Shown in pieces: positions 1-7,056 of a DNA stretch of 20,712 nucleotides. The stretch comes from DRWZ01 sp964601505. GTDB lineage: Bacteria; Calescibacteriota; Calescibacteriia; Calescibacteriales; Calescibacteriaceae. Location of the stretch: positions 1 through 20,712 of the forward strand of contig CAZRNR010000040.1 of assembly GCA_964601505.1 (NCBI GenBank), given 5' to 3'. A program made the translations under genes and the position numbers. Each line of letters begins with the position of its first letter. The stretch's first letter is position 1. Below the pieces are notes generated by a model, which saw only the letters and a list, made by a program, of their open reading frames with translations, did not search any database and had not been told where the DNA came from.

Positions 1-789
1 ATGAAATATTATAAAGAAATTTCGTTATTGATATTTCTTTTCTTGAACTCCTGTGGTAAGAATCCACAGAAATCAGATATAGATGCACCAAAAATATACT
101 ACTCCATTGTGTATTCTGGATACATCATAAATGGAATTTCCTCATTCATACTTCTCATTCTTTCAATGAGAGATGAAGAATGCATATCAGATAGAGGAGA
201 TGAAAGAATCTTCAATTGCTCATCAACATCGCCAGCAATATTCGGATACATCAAGAAAGAAGAAAATAGATACTCCTTAAGCATTACAGCTTCTGGAGGA
301 AATAATGAAGAAAAAATAAATGCTGAACTCTCCGGTAGAGCGGAACTCAAAGGAGAAGGAATAATGTTAAATGAGATTTCAGCAAAATTAAAAATATCCA
401 CCGGCGGAACTATAGAAAAAAAAGGTTCAATAAACCTTGAAAATTTGACATTCTCCAATATCAAAAATGGTTTCAGCGTATCATCTACAGAAGGCAAAAT
501 AAAAATAGATTGGACAGAATCACTATACCTATCTCTAAAAAACTTTAGATACTTCCAATATTCAAATCCGAATACCTCTTACATAGATGTTGCTTTCCGA
601 GGAGATATCTCTTCCGAAGGATGCTTTGGGAATTTTTCAGGAAGCATTGATGTTTCAGTTCGCGGTATCATCGGGGAAAAAAACATTATATGCCCCGTTG
701 AAGGAAATTTCAAAACACCTTCCAATACATTTGACGCTGGAAAATTTTCCTGTAATAATGTAGATATGTGCCAAATATTCATTTTCTGA
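1..789 (+). CDS. Putative cysteine-rich lipoprotein, function unknown
   Basis: I do not recognise this 262-residue protein. It starts at the first base of the window, so its ribosome-binding site cannot be seen, but a complete start is likely. Residues 1-18 form a short lipoprotein signal: two Lys, a hydrophobic run from about residue 8 to 15, then LNSC with Cys18 as the probable lipidated residue. The rest has alternating polar and hydrophobic residues with many Gly, Ser and Asn, as expected for a beta-rich extracytoplasmic domain. Six further Cys (61, 73, 208, 231, 251, 257) could form disulfides; four of them crowd the last 55 residues. A hydrophobic stretch at about residues 41-55 follows the lipobox and is unusual for a soluble lipoprotein. 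It probably sits on the periplasmic or outer face of an envelope membrane. No enzymatic motif was seen. Confidence 0.6.
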   Translation: MKYYKEISLLIFLFLNSCGKNPQKSDIDAPKIYYSIVYSGYIINGISSFILLILSMRDEECISDRGDERIFNCSSTSPAIFGYIKKEENRYSLSITASGGNNEEKINAELSGRAELKGEGIMLNEISAKLKISTGGTIEKKGSINLENLTFSNIKNGFSVSSTEGKIKIDWTESLYLSLKNFRYFQYSNPNTSYIDVAFRGDISSEGCFGNFSGSIDVSVRGIIGEKNIICPVEGNFKTPSNTFDAGKFSCNNVDMCQIFIF

Positions 790-897
790 TCTGAAAGGAG
801 TTTGATCACAAATAACAAGTAGAAAAAGTTTTACATAGTTAAAGAACAATCTTCTTGTTATTTTCGTCAAAATTTCATTTGATTTTATTTTTAGCAA

Positions 898-905
898 AAA
901 GGAGG
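898..905 (+). promoter_or_regulatory. Strong Shine-Dalgarno site of the CitE-like gene
   Basis: The bases AAAGGAGG lie 8 bases before the ATG at 914. This is the only canonical, well-spaced ribosome-binding site I find in the window, and it fixes the start of the CitE-like gene. It stands out because most other genes here have no recognisable Shine-Dalgarno sequence. Confidence 0.85.
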
Positions 906-913
906 ATTCAGAT

Positions 914-1897
914 ATGTGGGCTTGGCATTTTTATGAGAGGAAGAAACCAGTAAGAGTTAGAAGATCTGAGCTTACTTGTCCCGGAAACAGCATGAAGATG
1001 ATGACAAAAGCAGCAGAGTCAAACGCAGATTGGGTGATGCTTGATCTTGAAGATACTGTTCCTCCATCCGAGAAAGAAAAAAGCAGAGATCTTGTATCAG
1101 AAGCATTGAATACACTCAATTTTAAGGGAAAAGTGAGAGCATTCAGGCCAAACAATTTGCGATCTCAGTATTGGTATGAAGACATAATACATGTTGTGTC
1201 AAAGGCAGGTAAAAATATAGATATAATAGTTATACCTAAAATATATGGTCCTGAGGAGATTGTAGCAGTTGATCAACTTCTGACACAGCTTGAAAGGAAA
1301 CTCGGTCTTGAAGTTGGGAAAATAGGACTTGAAGTTCTAATAGAAACAGCTCAAGCAGTTGTAAGGTTAAAGGAAATATGTTCAGCATCTCCACGTCTTG
1401 AAGCACTTATTTTCGGTGTTGCTGATTTTTCAGCTTCAATCGGTGCAAGGGAAATGAAAAGAGACCAGCATATAAACTTCCTCTATGTAAAACAAGCGGT
1501 CGTAATACATGCTAAAGCTTTTGGTCTTGACGCAATTGATTGCGTCACACTTGATTTCAAAGATGCAGAGGCAACCAAAAGAGACGCAGAGTGGGCCGCA
1601 AGATTTGGATTTGACGGCAAATGGGTCATACACCCAGCTCAAATTGACATAGTAAATGAAGCTTTCACCCCATCTGATGAAGACATAAAGAGAAGCTTGA
1701 GAATAATTGAAGAGTACAGAAAAGTTGAAAAAGAAAAGGGCGCATGGGCACTCGCTATTGACGGAGAAATGGTTGACGCAGCTACCATAAGAGTAGAATT
1801 CAAAAAACTCCTGTATGCTAAAAAAGCTGGAAAACTAGAAAAACTTGATATACCAAAAGATGTTTTTGAAGGAGTTGAGTTTGAAATAAGTTTCTAA
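914..1897 (+). CDS. HpcH/HpaI (CitE/malyl-CoA lyase-type) aldolase-lyase
   Basis: A 327-residue TIM-barrel lyase of the CitE superfamily, which cleaves or condenses acyl-CoA esters such as malyl-CoA, methylmalyl-CoA or citramalyl-CoA with Mg2+. Visible hallmarks are LTCPG near residue 20, LDLEDTV at 43-49, Glu144 in LIETAQA and Asp171 in FGVADFSASIG (the expected Mg2+ ligands), and the barrel end around WVIHPAQI at 237-244. The C-terminal IDGEMVDAAT at 282-291 matches the lid segment that supplies a catalytic Asp from the neighbouring subunit in malyl-CoA lyases. Length and the region IPKIYGPEEI..VDQLL also resemble malyl-CoA lyase more than the shorter citrate lyase beta subunit, and no citrate lyase alpha or gamma gene lies nearby. 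The exact substrate cannot be read from sequence alone. It stands alone, with a strong ribosome-binding site and no operon partner. Confidence 0.85.
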   Translation: MWAWHFYERKKPVRVRRSELTCPGNSMKMMTKAAESNADWVMLDLEDTVPPSEKEKSRDLVSEALNTLNFKGKVRAFRPNNLRSQYWYEDIIHVVSKAGKNIDIIVIPKIYGPEEIVAVDQLLTQLERKLGLEVGKIGLEVLIETAQAVVRLKEICSASPRLEALIFGVADFSASIGAREMKRDQHINFLYVKQAVVIHAKAFGLDAIDCVTLDFKDAEATKRDAEWAARFGFDGKWVIHPAQIDIVNEAFTPSDEDIKRSLRIIEEYRKVEKEKGAWALAIDGEMVDAATIRVEFKKLLYAKKAGKLEKLDIPKDVFEGVEFEISF

Positions 1898-2320
1898 ATC
1901 ATTAAAATAAATACTACACCAACAAAATCATAATCTTTTCATCTAAACCTGATGCTACCATCGATCACTTCTAACATTGCCTAGAAAACATCTCAATTAT
2001 TTTCTACATGATGTCCATCATCAGAAGAATAAATAAATCAGAATGAATCACAAAAAATTTCAAGTATAACTCTCAATAGATTTTCTATTTTCATATATCT
2101 GAATAACAACAATGCTATGAATACCTTGATATTTGGAATTTATACTTGAATCTTACAACAAAAATTTCACCTCAAAACTAACTCATGGCGAATTTTATAG
2201 TGATGAACTCCCTTTTACCTTGCTTGTGATGCTTTCGCTTGAAAACAATTAGACTCCCGATTGGCAAAGAATTTTTTGTTTATTAATATCCGTTTTAAGG
2301 CCATTATTAACTTCCATCCC
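1898..2320. other. 423-base gene-free AT-rich region upstream of pgk
   Basis: No convincing gene, tRNA or terminator was seen in either strand. The main structure is an 11-base perfect inverted repeat, TTCAAGTATAA at 2059-2069 and its complement at 2140-2150, 70 bases apart. The region must hold the pgk promoter, but no clear -35/-10 pair stands out; CATTAT at 2299-2304 is a possible -10 element. A 61-codon minus-strand frame (2215-2400) runs into pgk and looks like chance. Confidence 0.5.
2059..2150. repeat. 11-base inverted repeat with 70-base spacer
   Basis: TTCAAGTATAA at 2059-2069 is perfectly complementary to the bases at 2140-2150. The arms flank 70 bases of AT-rich, non-coding sequence in the gap before pgk. 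It could be a paired regulator-binding site or a remnant of a small mobile element; no flanking direct duplication was noticed. Confidence 0.45.
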
Positions 2321-3517
2321 ATGGAGTTAGTAGATGGCATAAGATTCATTGATGAAAATAACATAAGGGGAGCTAATGTCCTGATCAGGGTCGATTTCAA
2401 TGTTCCAATAGATGAAACTGGACAAATATTAGATGATAGAAGGATAAGAGCAGTTCTTCCAACTCTGAACTACCTTCTTGATGAAAAGTGTAGGCTTTTC
2501 ATTTTATCACACATGGGGAGGCCTAAGGGAAAAAGGATACCGAAATTATCTTTAGCTCCTGTTGCAAAAAGGCTATCGCGTTTGCTTGAAAAAGAAGTCG
2601 TCTTCATAGATGACTGTATTGGTGATAAAGTGAAAACCGTCGCAAAAAGCAAAGATGATGTTGTCTTGCTTGAAAATGTAAGATATTATGCTCAGGAAAA
2701 TGAGAATAGTTCAGAATTCGCAGTTCAGATAAAGGAGTCGGTTAATCCAGATATATATGTTAATGACGCCTTTGCGGTTTCGCATAGGAAACACACGTCG
2801 GTATATGCTTTACCTCTTCTATTTGACAAAAACAGAAGGTATGCTGGCAATTTGATGAAAAAAGAGCTTCTATCTTTAGAAAGGTTATTGGTTAATCCTC
2901 AAAAGCCATTTGTAGCAATAGTAGGGGGTGCAAAGGTTTCAGATAAGATCGGAGCGCTCAAAAACCTTCTTTCGCTCTGTGATAAGCTCATAATAGGCGG
3001 AGCGATGGCTTTTACATTTCTTGAGGCCATGGGGTATAAGACAGGAAAATCTTTAGTAGAAAGAGAATTTATAAGTGTCGCAAATGAAGTTATTTCGGAA
3101 GCTTCCAAAAAAGGCATAAAAGTCTATCTTCCTATCGATTGCGTTGTCGCTAAGTCTATTGAAGAAGATAGCATAAAAGTCGTTCCAATACAAGAGATAC
3201 CAGAAGATTACGCCGGATATGACATAGGTCCAGCAACAATAACATTGTTCTCAGAAGCTCTAGCTAACGCAAAGACAATAGTCTGGAACGGGCCTATGGG
3301 AGTGTTTGAGAAACCACAGTTCTCAAAGGGAACTTTCTCAATGGTCTCCATACTCGCGAACTCAACAGCTTATACGGTCGTCGGTGGAGGAGATACAGAT
3401 GTCGCTATCATAAGAATGGGAGAACAACACAGGATATCTTATATATCAACAGGAGGAGGAGCATTTCTACAAGTCCTTGAAGGAAAAGAACTGCCCGGAA
3501 TAGAAGCTTTAAAATAA
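2321..3517 (+). CDS. pgk: Phosphoglycerate kinase
   Basis: A complete 398-residue phosphoglycerate kinase, the cytoplasmic enzyme that moves a phosphate between 1,3-bisphosphoglycerate and ADP in glycolysis and gluconeogenesis. Seen in order: LIRVDFNVP at 21-29 (substrate-binding Arg, Asp and Asn), the HMGRP loop at 64-68, NDAFAVSHR at 148-156, GGAKVSDK at 202-209, NGPMGVFE at 323-330, the nucleotide-binding GGGDTD at 355-360 and STGGGA at 376-381. The length is normal for bacterial Pgk. I chose the ATG at 2321, because it places the family N-terminus (a few residues before the first strand) correctly; an in-frame TTG at 2261 would add 20 residues unlike the family. There is no Shine-Dalgarno sequence before the ATG. 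No gapA or tpi lies next to it, so it seems to be transcribed alone or with the following reductase, 79 bases downstream. Confidence 0.97.
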   Translation: MELVDGIRFIDENNIRGANVLIRVDFNVPIDETGQILDDRRIRAVLPTLNYLLDEKCRLFILSHMGRPKGKRIPKLSLAPVAKRLSRLLEKEVVFIDDCIGDKVKTVAKSKDDVVLLENVRYYAQENENSSEFAVQIKESVNPDIYVNDAFAVSHRKHTSVYALPLLFDKNRRYAGNLMKKELLSLERLLVNPQKPFVAIVGGAKVSDKIGALKNLLSLCDKLIIGGAMAFTFLEAMGYKTGKSLVEREFISVANEVISEASKKGIKVYLPIDCVVAKSIEEDSIKVVPIQEIPEDYAGYDIGPATITLFSEALANAKTIVWNGPMGVFEKPQFSKGTFSMVSILANSTAYTVVGGGDTDVAIIRMGEQHRISYISTGGGAFLQVLEGKELPGIEALK

Positions 3518-3527
3518 AAATTGAAAA

Positions 3528-3544
3528 TCTGGACGCCGCCCAGA
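3528..3544. terminator. GC-rich hairpin after pgk, possible terminator
   Basis: TCTGG (3528-3532) pairs with CCAGA (3540-3544) around a 7-base GC-rich loop, 10 bases after the pgk stop. On the plus strand no T-run follows. On the minus strand the hairpin is followed by TTTTC and then a T-rich stretch, so it has better intrinsic-terminator form in the antisense direction. Role uncertain. Confidence 0.35.
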
Positions 3545-3583
3545 CAAACAAACCTGTAGCTTATCAAAATTAGATTTCCAAAC

Positions 3584-3589
3584 TACTAT
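3584..3589 (+). promoter_or_regulatory. Probable -10 element (TACTAT) of the aldo/keto reductase gene
   Basis: TACTAT lies exactly 7 bases before the ATG at 3597. TTATCA at 3561-3566 lies 17 bases upstream of it and could serve as a -35 box. With this spacing the transcript would begin at or next to the start codon, so the message would be leaderless. No Shine-Dalgarno sequence is present. Confidence 0.45.
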
Positions 3590-3596
3590 ATATCTG

Positions 3597-4412
3597 ATGA
3601 TCCCTACACTATATCTTGGAAACACAAAAGAAAAGATTCCGATACTTGCTATTGGCACATATGGATTTAGAGATAAAAATGCACTGAAGTCCGCTTTGAT
3701 ATATGCATCTGACAACGGCATAAACCATATAGACACAGCTGAAATGTACAAAGGAGCCGAAGAGATAGTTGGAGAAGTTATAAAAGAAGTCGGGAGAAGC
3801 AATCTTATTATCACATCAAAGGTTCTACCATATAATGGCTCGTTTAAAAAAACCATCGCAGCTTGCGAAAACTCGCTTAAGAAAATGAGAACAGAATACA
3901 TTGATATCTACCTCCTTCATTTCTATACAGGACAATACCCAGTTGAGGAAACTTTAACTGCTTTTGAACGGCTTTCAGATCAGGGAAAGATAAGATTTTA
4001 CGGGATCAGCAACTTTGAAGTCAAAGAATATGATTTGCTAAAAGATATTTTCCATAAATTCAGAATAATAAACAATCAAGTTGATTATAATGTGATGAAC
4101 GCATCCTTTGTTGAAGATACATTAGCTCCACTTTATTCAAAGCACGGAGTTACTCTCTCTGGCTACTCCCCTTTCTGGCAAGGTAGAATGCCTGAAAAAG
4201 AGAGCCTGAAAACTCTGGAAAACATAGCCCGAAAATATGGAAAGACTATCTATCAGGTAATCCTTAATTTCCTCACAAGAAAAAAAGATATCTTCGTTAT
4301 ATTCAAATCTGAGAACAAACAACACATCAAAGAAAATATAGATTCTCTTTCCTTTTCGCTTGATACAGAAGATATAAATGCAATTAAAGCCCTTTCAGTC
4401 AAAAATAGATAA
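3597..4412 (+). CDS. Aldo/keto reductase
   Basis: A 271-residue NADPH-type aldo/keto reductase with an (alpha/beta)8 barrel, a cytoplasmic enzyme that reduces aldehydes or ketones. The full catalytic tetrad is visible: Asp46 and Tyr51 in HIDTAEMYKGAE, Lys75 in ITSKVLP and His108 in LLHFYTG. GISNF at 136-140 is the standard family segment at the end of a barrel strand, and NQVDYNVMN follows. The C-terminal part FVIFKSENKQHIKEN corresponds to the cofactor-binding region (usually IPK..K..H..EN). Slightly shorter than typical 280-330-residue members. The physiological substrate cannot be told. It lies between pgk and a cheW gene without obvious functional linkage. The ATG at 3597 was chosen since the first strand follows directly, and a -10-like hexamer lies 7 bases before it. 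Confidence 0.9.
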   Translation: MIPTLYLGNTKEKIPILAIGTYGFRDKNALKSALIYASDNGINHIDTAEMYKGAEEIVGEVIKEVGRSNLIITSKVLPYNGSFKKTIAACENSLKKMRTEYIDIYLLHFYTGQYPVEETLTAFERLSDQGKIRFYGISNFEVKEYDLLKDIFHKFRIINNQVDYNVMNASFVEDTLAPLYSKHGVTLSGYSPFWQGRMPEKESLKTLENIARKYGKTIYQVILNFLTRKKDIFVIFKSENKQHIKENIDSLSFSLDTEDINAIKALSVKNR

Positions 4413-4432
4413 AATATTATTCTATTATAAAT

Positions 4433-4945
4433 ATGGATAATAAAGCCCTTGGGGGAACATACGTAGAAGATATATCAACAAAGATAATATGTATGAAGAT
4501 ATCTGGGGAGACCTACGGAGTAGATATTAATTATGTTGAAGAACTCATAAGGATAACAGATGAGAACATATCTTTTTCATCGTCTATACCACATGTAAAA
4601 GGTGTTATATCTTTAAGAGGTGAGGTTGTGCCGCTTTTAGATCTATCCATTATGTTCTCACTTGCACCTGGCAAAAGTGAAGTAATAGGGAAAAAGGGGG
4701 TTGTTTTAAGAGTTGAGGAAGGTAAGGGACTCTTTTGTATCATAGCCGATGATGTGTTTATTCTCACAGATATCTCAAAAAAGGCCATATCTGAATCACC
4801 GAAGGTCGGCATAAAATACGCCGATATGATAAGTGGAATTGTCAGGGACGAAAATATGGGAGGTAGTTTAGTCATAGTTCTTGATCCTATAAAGATACTT
4901 CGCAGACACAGGGAGCTATCTGGTATAGGAAGAGAGGAAGGGTAA
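4433..4945 (+). CDS. cheW: CheW-type chemotaxis coupling protein
   Basis: A 170-residue protein made almost entirely of one CheW domain, the SH3-like adaptor that links chemoreceptors to the kinase CheA at the inner membrane. Seen: the opening strand and GVDINYVEELIRI at about 29-41, HVKGVISLRGEVVPLLDL at 54-71, which is the strongest family hallmark, VVLRVEEGKGLFCIIADDV in the second subdomain and the closing region IVRDENMGGSLVIVLDP. The first about 17 residues are an extra N-terminal tail. It follows the aldo/keto reductase gene by 20 bases and may be co-transcribed, although TATTAT at 4423-4428 just before the ATG could also start a leaderless transcript. No cheA, cheY or receptor gene is near. 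A second, more divergent CheW lies at 12849-13373. Confidence 0.9.
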   Translation: MDNKALGGTYVEDISTKIICMKISGETYGVDINYVEELIRITDENISFSSSIPHVKGVISLRGEVVPLLDLSIMFSLAPGKSEVIGKKGVVLRVEEGKGLFCIIADDVFILTDISKKAISESPKVGIKYADMISGIVRDENMGGSLVIVLDPIKILRRHRELSGIGREEG

Positions 4946-4972
4946 AACTATCTGATCATCAGAATCAAGTTT
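4945..4972. terminator. Nested palindrome between convergent genes, possible bidirectional terminator
   Basis: TCTGAT (4951-4956), a single C, and ATCAGA (4958-4963) form a 13-base palindrome. It is flanked by AAACT (4945-4949) and its complement AGTTT (4968-4972). The whole sits in the 19-base gap between the stops of the convergent cheW and SufT-like genes and overlaps both ends slightly. Neither strand shows a long T-run, so the terminator call is tentative. Confidence 0.35.
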
Positions 4973-5270
4973 CTATACCGAGCATCTGTTTTGCTTCATC
5001 AGACATCATAGAAGGATTCCATGGAGGATCCCAAACTATTTGAACATCCACATTTTTGACTCCGTCTATAGACTCAAGAACTGCCTTAACAGCTTCCTGA
5101 ACGGTTGAACCAAGCGGACAACCAGGAGTTGTCAGTGTCATTTTTATCCCTACATTTCCTTCATCTTGTATATCAACATCATATACGAGTCCAAGATTCA
5201 CTATGTCTATCCCTATCTCCGGATCATAAACTCCCTTGAGAGCTTCCATTATTTGTTCTCTTGTAAGCAT
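4965..5270 (-). CDS. SufT/MIP18-family (DUF59) iron-sulfur assembly-type protein
   Basis: A 101-residue protein consisting of one MIP18/DUF59 domain. Members such as SufT, PaaD and human MIP18 help mature iron-sulfur proteins in the cytoplasm. The family pattern is clear: DPEIG at 16-20, IVNLGLVYDV at 23-32, then MTLTTPGCPLG at 44-54 with the conserved Cys51, and a C-terminal WDPPWNPSMMS at 80-90 followed by a short amphipathic tail. Length matches stand-alone SufT-like proteins. No suf or isc genes are next to it, so its target proteins are unknown. The start has a -10-like sequence 3 or 8 bases upstream and no Shine-Dalgarno site. It is convergent with cheW, only 19 bases apart. Confidence 0.9.
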   Translation of the reverse strand: MLTREQIMEALKGVYDPEIGIDIVNLGLVYDVDIQDEGNVGIKMTLTTPGCPLGSTVQEAVKAVLESIDGVKNVDVQIVWDPPWNPSMMSDEAKQMLGIET

Positions 5271-5273
5271 ATC

Positions 5274-5284
5274 ATTATATAATA
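5274..5284 (-). promoter_or_regulatory. Probable -10 region of the SufT-like gene
   Basis: On the minus strand TATTAT (5284-5279) and the overlapping TATAAT (5279-5274) lie 8 and 3 bases before the ATG at 5270. Either would give a leaderless or nearly leaderless transcript. No clear -35 box is seen at the usual distance. Confidence 0.4.
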
Positions 5285-5353
5285 TAAATAACTAAATCCT
5301 ATAGCTACATTTACAAATTCTGCATATTTGTCTCACAACCCAAACTATTATCC

Positions 5354-5378
5354 AAAAATTCAGAAATTACACTGAATT
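5354..5378 (-). terminator. Probable intrinsic terminator after lpxD
   Basis: Read on the minus strand, AATTCAG (5378-5372) pairs perfectly with CTGAATT (5363-5357) around an 8-base loop, and the 3' arm runs into further Ts. It begins 29 bases after the lpxD stop. The stem is AT-rich and the T-run short, so strength is uncertain, but place and orientation fit the end of the RNase H-skp-lpxD operon. Confidence 0.45.
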
Positions 5379-5406
5379 ACCCAAATAATTTCCTTGTTCC
5401 CACCAA

Positions 5407-6459
5407 CTATTTTAATTTAAACTTCAAGTCTTCAACTTCCTTTTCAAGCTTTTTTAATCTTTCATATATTTCCGGAAGCTTTGTATATATGGTATGAACT
5501 TTGAGAAACTTTGTTCTCTCCATAGCAGGTTCTCCCATAACAACTTTACCACCCTCAACATTTGAAATGATAGCCGTTCTTGCTCCAACTAAAGTGTAAT
5601 CGCCTACTTCAACATGATCCGAAACACCGACTTGCCCTCCAAGAATACAAAACTCACCTATCTTTGAACTTCCTGCTATACCAGTCAGAGCAACTATTCT
5701 TGTTCCTCTACCTACAGAAACATTATGGGCTATTTGGACAAGGTTATCTACCTTGACATCATCTCCAATTTCAGTTGATCCCATTGTTGCTCTATCAACA
5801 CAGGAGTTAGCACCTATCTCAACATTCCTACCAATCTTAACATTTCCGACCTGTGGAACTTTAAGTATCTCTCCAAAATGAGATATATATCCAAAACCAT
5901 CTGCTCCTATGACTGTCCCTGCATGCACAATTGAGTTGTCTCCTATTTCACAGAGAGGATAAACGACGGAGTTCGGGAACATAAAAACACCATTGCCTAT
6001 CTTCGCCCCATCACCGACAAAAACACCTGGCATCAGAACAGATTTTTCTCCAATCTCCGAATTCGCCCCAATATAGCAAAATGGGAAAATCAAGGCAGAT
6101 GGATCAACTTTTGCACTTTGAGAAATGTAAGCAAGTTTTCCACCACCATCAGGAAAGGATATCTTATACTCCCAAAGTGAAAGAATCTTCAGCATAGCAA
6201 GCAAAGGGTTTTCAACTTCTATAAAATTCCTGACCTTAAGATTAGCTCCCTGGAATTTAGCTAAAAAATCTTTAGACACAACAAGACAGCTTGCTTCACA
6301 ATCTGGAAGATATTTCTCATACTTTGGAGAAACAAGAAAAGATATATCTCCCCTCTTTGCTTTACGAATCTCAGATGGTTTGAATACAACTTCATTCGGA
6401 TCCCCTATAACTCTACCATAAATAAAGTCTGCCAACTCCTGAAGAGTCTTAGATTGCAT
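5407..6459 (-). CDS. lpxD: UDP-3-O-(3-hydroxyacyl)glucosamine N-acyltransferase LpxD
   Basis: A 350-residue LpxD, which adds the second hydroxyacyl chain, from acyl carrier protein, to UDP-3-O-acyl-glucosamine in lipid A synthesis. The N-terminal uridine-binding domain covers about residues 1-100, with FLVSPKYEKYL and CLVVSKDF. From about 110 to 310 run hexapeptide repeats that form a left-handed beta helix, including HAGTVIGADGFGYISH at 179-194. His245 in VQIAHNVSVG is the expected catalytic base and His282 in SDHVEVG the second conserved histidine. A C-terminal helix (about 325-350, rich in Leu, Lys and Glu) ends the protein. The length is normal. It follows skp by 7 bases, the usual neighbour in outer-membrane assembly clusters; fabZ and lpxA are not next to it, and lpxB lies elsewhere in this window. 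ATG at 6459. Confidence 0.97.
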   Translation of the reverse strand: MQSKTLQELADFIYGRVIGDPNEVVFKPSEIRKAKRGDISFLVSPKYEKYLPDCEASCLVVSKDFLAKFQGANLKVRNFIEVENPLLAMLKILSLWEYKISFPDGGGKLAYISQSAKVDPSALIFPFCYIGANSEIGEKSVLMPGVFVGDGAKIGNGVFMFPNSVVYPLCEIGDNSIVHAGTVIGADGFGYISHFGEILKVPQVGNVKIGRNVEIGANSCVDRATMGSTEIGDDVKVDNLVQIAHNVSVGRGTRIVALTGIAGSSKIGEFCILGGQVGVSDHVEVGDYTLVGARTAIISNVEGGKVVMGEPAMERTKFLKVHTIYTKLPEIYERLKKLEKEVEDLKFKLK

Positions 6460-6466
6460 CCCTGAA

Positions 6467-7024
6467 CTATTTATTCTTCTTTTGCTGCTGTTGTTGCTTC
6501 TGCCCTTTCCTTAATTTCCAATCTTTGTTGTATAAATCTATTACCCTGAAAGTTATATCGTCCGCATCTTTGATGTAAAGAATCTGAGATTTTTCTAAAA
6601 CCATATCATAACCATCCTTTTCGGCAATACCTGCTATTATCTTTCTAACATCTTCCAAAACCTCATGAGTCAGCTTTGAATCAAGTTGCTGAATTTCTGC
6701 TTCGGCTTCCCTCAATGTTGAAAGGAAATCTGATTGTTTTTTCTCTATCTCTGCTTTCTTCTTATCAATCTCAGCCTGAGACATAAACTTTGACTTTTGA
6801 ACTATATCATCTTGAAGTTTCAAAATCTCATCTTGCATTTTCTTCAACATTTCCTGCTTGCTTTTGTATTCAGACATAAGTTTCTCTTTTGCCTCCTTTG
6901 CAGCATCTGCTTCCTGAATAATCTTAGCTAAGTCCACAAAGGCCATTTTCATCTTACCCTGACCATAAGAAGGGAACGAAAAAGAAAAACTCAGAATCAA
7001 TACGATAGGTATGCACCCTTTCAT
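6467..7024 (-). CDS. skp: Periplasmic OmpH/Skp-type chaperone
   Basis: A 185-residue Skp/OmpH-family protein, which as a trimer holds unfolded outer-membrane proteins in the periplasm. Start at the ATG of MKGCIPIVLI, which begins a clear Sec signal peptide (about residues 1-22, ending near PSYG). An earlier in-frame start at 7096 would bury the signal and overlap the upstream gene, so it was rejected. After the signal come a short strand (KMAFVDLAKII), then a long coiled coil from about 35 to 125 rich in Lys, Glu and Gln, and the returning beta segment DGYDMVLEKSQILYIKDADDIT, typical of Skp. The tail is a Gln/Lys-rich low-complexity run. It sits between the RNase H-like gene (32 bases upstream) and lpxD (7 bases downstream), the classical skp-lpxD order. 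TACTAT lies 5 bases before its start. Confidence 0.93.
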   Translation of the reverse strand: MKGCIPIVLILSFSFSFPSYGQGKMKMAFVDLAKIIQEADAAKEAKEKLMSEYKSKQEMLKKMQDEILKLQDDIVQKSKFMSQAEIDKKKAEIEKKQSDFLSTLREAEAEIQQLDSKLTHEVLEDVRKIIAGIAEKDGYDMVLEKSQILYIKDADDITFRVIDLYNKDWKLRKGQKQQQQQKKNK

Positions 7025-7029
7025 AATAT

Positions 7030-7035
7030 ATAGTA
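7030..7035 (-). promoter_or_regulatory. Possible internal -10 element (TACTAT) for skp
   Basis: On the minus strand TACTAT lies 5 bases before the skp ATG at 7024, inside the 32-base gap after the RNase H-like gene. It could start a leaderless skp-lpxD transcript in addition to read-through from upstream. Confidence 0.35.
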
Positions 7036-7056
7036 TTATTCCAGTGCGAGAAAAAA

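Noticed and set aside
2261..2320. Upstream TTG start that would extend phosphoglycerate kinase by 20 residues
   Set aside because: The added residues do not resemble the family N-terminus, and the ATG at 2321 gives the normal length and position of the first strand.
2215..2400. 61-codon minus-strand frame
   Set aside because: It overlaps the start of pgk, has no family features or ribosome-binding site and looks like a shadow.
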